DNA of 64,000 nucleotides from Nitrosospira sp. (GTDB lineage: Bacteria > Pseudomonadota > Gammaproteobacteria > Burkholderiales > Nitrosomonadaceae). This document shows, one piece after another, positions 60,718 to 64,000 of this stretch. The stretch covers positions 36,292 through 100,291 of the forward strand of contig JACDGV010000007.1 of the NCBI GenBank assembly GCA_013821425.1, given 5' to 3'. The position numbers were made by a program, and so were the translations under genes. Within the stretch, counting starts at the first letter, position 1; every line of letters begins with the position of its first letter. Under the pieces are notes generated by a model, which ran no database searches, was not told the DNA's origin, and saw nothing but the letters and a program-made list of their open reading frames with translations.

Positions 60718-61037
60718 TATCTTTTCCTCCCGGATGTCGGAACAAATTGGTGAATAGAATAGTATAGACCATAAAAACCGTACGATACGTTTTACGCAGC
60801 CGTTACCGGGATCACTGCTGATGCCGGTTTGCTCATTACGATATGGTTGCCCCCCTTCTATATGGTCGCCCCCCTTCTTAATGACATTAAAATGAACCTG
60901 GCGAAAAGTAAGCAAAGTGGCCCGCCATCATCCCGTACAGAAATCTTCACATCCTGTTGCGATGGCTGCAGTACTAGAACACCGAATTGTTCTTTTGTGT
61001 AATTCGCAATCGTATCCACTACTCCTGTACGGGACAG
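60718..61037. other. Intergenic region with a short direct repeat
   Basis: 320 bases between two minus-strand genes. Contains the tandem 19-bp repeat at 60842-60879. No gene or T-run terminator was recognised. Confidence 0.5.
60842..60879 (+). repeat. Tandem 19-bp direct repeat
   Basis: TATGGTTGCCCCCCTTCTA is followed directly by TATGGTCGCCCCCCTTCTT, with two mismatches. It lies 125-160 bases upstream of the start of the basic-tailed protein, where an operator could be. Confidence 0.7.
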
Positions 61038-61691
61038 CTAATTGATCATATTTCCGGGATGCTGGCCTTCAAGCTTCTCACGATAGTTTTCAAGTAGATT
61101 TTCCATTTCGACCCGCCTCATCCCCGTGAATGGCTCAGCCTCCAAAATGGCATTAAAGGCGCCCTTAGTGGCGTACCAATCGACCAGTTCGAGCCCTATC
61201 CGGTAAAGCTCATCGTTGTTTGTTTCGCAAAGCTTTCGTTGGTCGCTCTGCTTTGCACCTTCGGCTGCCGTATCCCTAATATCCTGTTCCAGTTGTTTGC
61301 GCTGAGCGGATAATTCTTCGTTTTGCTTAACTGCTTCGTGCAGACGTGAACGCAAATCGGCCGCTTCGGTGTTTGCCGCGTCTATCTCCTTCTCAAGCCG
61401 GGAAGCCTTGGCTGCAGCACTTGCTGCAGATCGCTTGCGGGATTCTGCTTCGTCATGGGCTTTTCCCAGCGCTTCTTCGAGTTCCGTTTTTTCCTGATCC
61501 ACCGCAACTTTCTGCTGCTGAATCTCGTTCAACTGCTGCTGCACGCGGCGCAGTGCCTGCCGCTCCCTCTTTTGATCCTTATTGCTGGCGGCTTCCGCTG
61601 CCACGATGCCAAGCGGCACGGAACTCACCAGAAAAGCCGCCACCGCCCACCGGCACAACCACCGCAAAATCTTTTCTTTGCTGTGGCTCAT
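61038..61691 (-). CDS. Periplasmic coiled-coil protein of the TonB-porin cassette
   Basis: A 217-residue protein. The N-terminal hydrophobic stretch (~residues 9-35, WLCRWAVAAFLVSSVPLG... ending AEA) is a signal peptide or anchor. A long coiled coil spans ~40-145 (Gln/Glu/Ala/Lys heptads, e.g. QQQLNEIQQQKVAVDQEK). The C-terminal globular part is LCETNNDELYRIGLELVDWYA...MENLLENYREKLEG. I recognise no defined family. Start ATG 61691 follows AAGG by 7 bases; GTG 61706 is possible. 78 bases after the porin gene. A periplasmic adaptor is a guess. Confidence 0.75.
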   Translation of the reverse strand: MSHSKEKILRWLCRWAVAAFLVSSVPLGIVAAEAASNKDQKRERQALRRVQQQLNEIQQQKVAVDQEKTELEEALGKAHDEAESRKRSAASAAAKASRLEKEIDAANTEAADLRSRLHEAVKQNEELSAQRKQLEQDIRDTAAEGAKQSDQRKLCETNNDELYRIGLELVDWYATKGAFNAILEAEPFTGMRRVEMENLLENYREKLEGQHPGNMIN

Positions 61692-61769
61692 ACCGAAACC
61701 TTGCACCCTGCCATCGGGAGCACCAGGGTTATCCGCAACGGGACATGGCTAAAAAAACGCACCATGAGG

Positions 61770-63491
61770 TCAGAACCTCGCATTAAAGTCGAGATTGACC
61801 GTATCGATGGCCAAGGGCAAGCCGCTCACTTGATCGTATGACATATAGCGAAGACCCAGCCAGGTGTTGTTGGCCACGCCATATAAACCCTGGATGGTGT
61901 AGCCCTTGTGGTTGGTGCCCCCCAGCAGGTAGTTGGAATCGGTAAACGCATCCAGCATCGAGTCGCGCTCCGACCGGCGATAAAAGCCCAGCACCTGCCA
62001 CTGGTGCCGTTCCGAAATGATGGGGTGGCCTATGGTGAGGCGCGCCTGATACGCGTTGATTTCCGGCTTGATGTTCTGCCCCGTGCGCGCGAGGATTTTG
62101 TCCTCGTTGTAGCCCACGTTGCGAGCGAAATCAAGCGCGCCAATGATGTGAATGGGCCTGAACCCAGCGTAGTCCGCAACCATCGTCAAATTCGCGATCC
62201 GGTAATCAGCTGCCAGAGCCCAGAGGTTGGTGGTGGGGTTGCCATCATTATCAATGTTAAAAAGACTGTTGCCTTTTTGACGGAATAGAGTAGCAGTCTG
62301 GTTGAACAGAGTATCGCCAAAAGCAGGGTTGCGGACGCCGCTGATATTGCGATAGTCATAAATCCCAGCACCCACCCGGACCGTAGTATCGCTATCTTCT
62401 GGAGCCCATTCCACTCCGGCCTGTGCCCCGTAAAACCATTTGTCCTTGGACTTGACGGTCTCACTCTGATTGATTTCCTGCAAGGGGAATATCCCTGCGT
62501 TAAAAAACGGCTTGATAACCCGGTCGTGGTCCAACCAGGGGTGGAGATTGATAGCCAGCCCTTCAAAGTTCAAGTCAACGTCCCATAACAAATCGGTATG
62601 CACGACGCCAGCCGCCGGTATGGTATGTGGCCCCTCCCTGAGCGTGCCCGTGTAAATGTTACCGACTGTGCCTACGAAGAAAGGATTGGGAATACGCCCG
62701 CCAGTAACGGTGAACCAATCGGAGGGAGATAGCTTGAGGTAAGCCTGATCGAGCACGAAGCTGAACTTGCTGTTGAAAGTCCCGAAAGTCTGCAGAGTGG
62801 ATGTCGGGGATCCGATGGAGATCGGGGAGCCCAGTATCTGGCCAGTTGTCGCGGGATCATTGACATTACCGGTGGTCAGGCGCAGCCCGAGGTCCACCCC
62901 CTTGGTGACGTTGGCATTGATTCCGAGGCGCATGCGTATCCGTTCCCGATGATAGCTGTCCTCCGTGGTATTGCCTATCTGCTGGCCGTTCGCCAGAAAG
63001 TTGGCCGCGGGAGCATTACTGCTGGCGTAGAAGTCGGCCTGTTCTCTTAACCGGATGTCACCCTCCATGGTGAAGCGGTTTGTCCATTCCGGAACCGCGT
63101 TCACGTCCCCCCAGCGTTCCTGCTTGGCTTGGCCCACGACCTCCTCGCGCAATTGATCCCGGATTTCGTTCTTTATGTGCTCGGGTACGTAAGTCACCCT
63201 TACCTCGCCCTTTTGAGGCTCGCCGGCTTCAGGTTGCGCGGTGTTTTCCGGGGCTTGCCGCTGGGAGGATTTTGCTTTCTGTTCAGCCTTCCGGATCATT
63301 TCATCCGCCACTTCCTGCTTTATCACGCCCTGCTCAACCAGAAGATGAATCAGGTTTAACGTCGTCTCATAAAGGATCTCGACTTTCTCGCGCTCGTCGA
63401 TTTTCGCCTGTGCGCCAGGCGCAAATGTTACCGCCACGATGGCAGCCACGAGCATCAAACAGATATTCATTTCGTTACGTTTCTCCGACAT
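61770..63491 (-). CDS. Putative outer-membrane porin (Porin_5-like)
   Basis: 573-residue protein. Signal peptide ~1-29 (ending AQA). A helical periplasmic segment (~30-115: EKVEILYETTLNLIHLLVEQGVIKQEVADEM) comes before a ~450-residue beta-barrel with alternating aromatic strands (NRFTMEGDIRLREQADFY, RMRLGINANVTKGVDLGLRL, HQWQVLGFYRRSERD), ending in NLDFNARF. This layout matches the Porin_5 'putative porin' family. Its start overlaps the tonB stop (TGATG), so translation is coupled. This suggests TonB-linked uptake. The substrate is unknown. Confidence 0.85.
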   Translation of the reverse strand: MSEKRNEMNICLMLVAAIVAVTFAPGAQAKIDEREKVEILYETTLNLIHLLVEQGVIKQEVADEMIRKAEQKAKSSQRQAPENTAQPEAGEPQKGEVRVTYVPEHIKNEIRDQLREEVVGQAKQERWGDVNAVPEWTNRFTMEGDIRLREQADFYASSNAPAANFLANGQQIGNTTEDSYHRERIRMRLGINANVTKGVDLGLRLTTGNVNDPATTGQILGSPISIGSPTSTLQTFGTFNSKFSFVLDQAYLKLSPSDWFTVTGGRIPNPFFVGTVGNIYTGTLREGPHTIPAAGVVHTDLLWDVDLNFEGLAINLHPWLDHDRVIKPFFNAGIFPLQEINQSETVKSKDKWFYGAQAGVEWAPEDSDTTVRVGAGIYDYRNISGVRNPAFGDTLFNQTATLFRQKGNSLFNIDNDGNPTTNLWALAADYRIANLTMVADYAGFRPIHIIGALDFARNVGYNEDKILARTGQNIKPEINAYQARLTIGHPIISERHQWQVLGFYRRSERDSMLDAFTDSNYLLGGTNHKGYTIQGLYGVANNTWLGLRYMSYDQVSGLPLAIDTVNLDFNARF

Positions 63492-64000
63492 CAGGCCCGC
63501 GACGTCACGCGTATTTTCAGCGGTTGCGGCATATCCGCCGGGGGAGCCTCGCGGACGGTCCGCAAATTCTGCAGCACACCCTTGAGCAACCCATCGACTT
63601 TCTCATCACCTGTGCGGTCAGCCAGTTCAGCTCGCGCCACGTTTCCGCCAGCATCAATCCAGACTTTCACTATCACCTTGTAAGTCTTGTCCTTGAGCGC
63701 TCGCTCACGCGCCAGCGCATCCTGAAACGCGGCATTCACCGCCTCGTTTACTATTCCGTCATACCAGGCCCAAGGATTCCCTCTGGAGCCGCCGATCAGA
63801 TCTGCGCCACCTTTTTTCCCGACGAGGCCAAAACCGTCGCCGCTTCCCGTTCCTTCGGCATCAATGCCCAGATCCGGCCCTGGCGGGGGCTCGTCGGCCT
63901 GATCCATTGGCTCGGGCTCGGGCTCCGACAGCTTTATTTCTTCCTTCACTACGGGCTCGGGCGGCTTCTGCTCGGGGGGCGGCGGGGGGGGGGGGGGTTT
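63491..64000 (-). CDS. TonB-family energy transducer, C-terminal part (cut by window end)
   Basis: Open to the window edge. About 170 residues are visible: a Pro/Glu/Lys-rich linker (P-runs, EPEPEPMDQADEPPPGP) that spans the periplasm, then a TonB C-terminal-like domain (NEAVNAAFQDALARERALKD, YKVIVKVWIDAGGNVARAEL, LRTVREAPPADMPQPLKIRV). Would pass energy from an ExbBD motor (not in view) to an outer-membrane protein, probably the adjacent porin. The linker is partly coded by a run of 14 C (plus-strand G, 63984-63997). GTG 63949 is a possible start only if the frame upstream were broken. Confidence 0.85.
   Translation of the reverse strand, partial: KPPPPPPPPEQKPPEPVVKEEIKLSEPEPEPMDQADEPPPGPDLGIDAEGTGSGDGFGLVGKKGGADLIGGSRGNPWAWYDGIVNEAVNAAFQDALARERALKDKTYKVIVKVWIDAGGNVARAELADRTGDEKVDGLLKGVLQNLRTVREAPPADMPQPLKIRVTSRA
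63984..63997. repeat. 14-base G homopolymer inside tonB linker
   Basis: An uninterrupted G run on the plus strand, giving consecutive CCC proline codons on the coding strand. It is prone to slippage and to sequencing or assembly error. Confidence 0.85.

Overview
The window looks like a chromosomal segment of a betaproteobacterium, most likely an ammonia oxidiser of the Nitrosomonadaceae (Nitrosospira-like). This rests on gene content and recognised protein families, not on a database search. Supporting points are a betaproteobacterial 16-strand-type porin, gatCAB divergent from mreBCD, an SAH riboswitch in front of ahcY, a squalene-hopene cyclase operon, and glycolate/glyoxylate enzymes of the kind used by autotrophs. 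Coding density is high. I saw no rRNA, tRNA, CRISPR array, prophage or intact insertion sequence.

Layout. 1-1.6 kb: convergent envelope glycosyltransferases. 1.7-5.8 kb: small and housekeeping proteins on the minus strand (DUF2795, DUF393, YnfA, START-like lipid-binding protein, methyltransferase, lgt). 5.9-11.7 kb, plus strand: ilvD, a thioredoxin/DUF255 protein, cytochrome c with a clear terminator, an ElyC/SanA-type protein and an OsmC protein. 11.7-16 kb, minus strand: coq7, a frameshifted glcF, a CBS protein and midA, with a pteridine-reductase-like SDR divergent from midA. 16.8-20.3 kb: gatCAB. 20.4-27 kb: the rod-shape operon mreBCD-mrdA-rodA-rlpA. 27-28.4 kb: a class V aminotransferase. 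28.8-32.5 kb: the methyl cycle unit metK, SAH riboswitch-ahcY, metF. 32.6-38.8 kb: dapF-DUF484-xerC, hslVU and a RhlE-type helicase.

39-43 kb, minus strand, is the most unusual region. A secreted small protein carrying a single EGKCG motif and two EF-hands is followed by a DUF692 (MNIO) enzyme and a DUF2063 partner, which is the layout of a bufferin/HvfABC-type RiPP cluster. A methyltransferase and a YhiN flavoprotein follow on the same strand.

43.5-46.6 kb: dksA and rpsO-pnp. 46.9-55.4 kb: a six-gene hopanoid operon (hpnH, hpnM, hpnN, mlaA, shc, hpnG) that joins synthesis with probable inter-membrane transport. 55.9-57.1 kb: major porin. 57.4-59.9 kb: trpGDC. 60.3-64 kb: a basic-tailed hypothetical protein, then a TonB-porin-coiled-coil cassette cut by the window edge.

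The segment also carries a short dispersed intergenic repeat (core TAAGGAAGCCCTGAA). I found it at four places, each beyond the 3' end of a gene. One pair of copies forms a long hairpin after hpnG, and another copy supplies the stop codon of rhlE.
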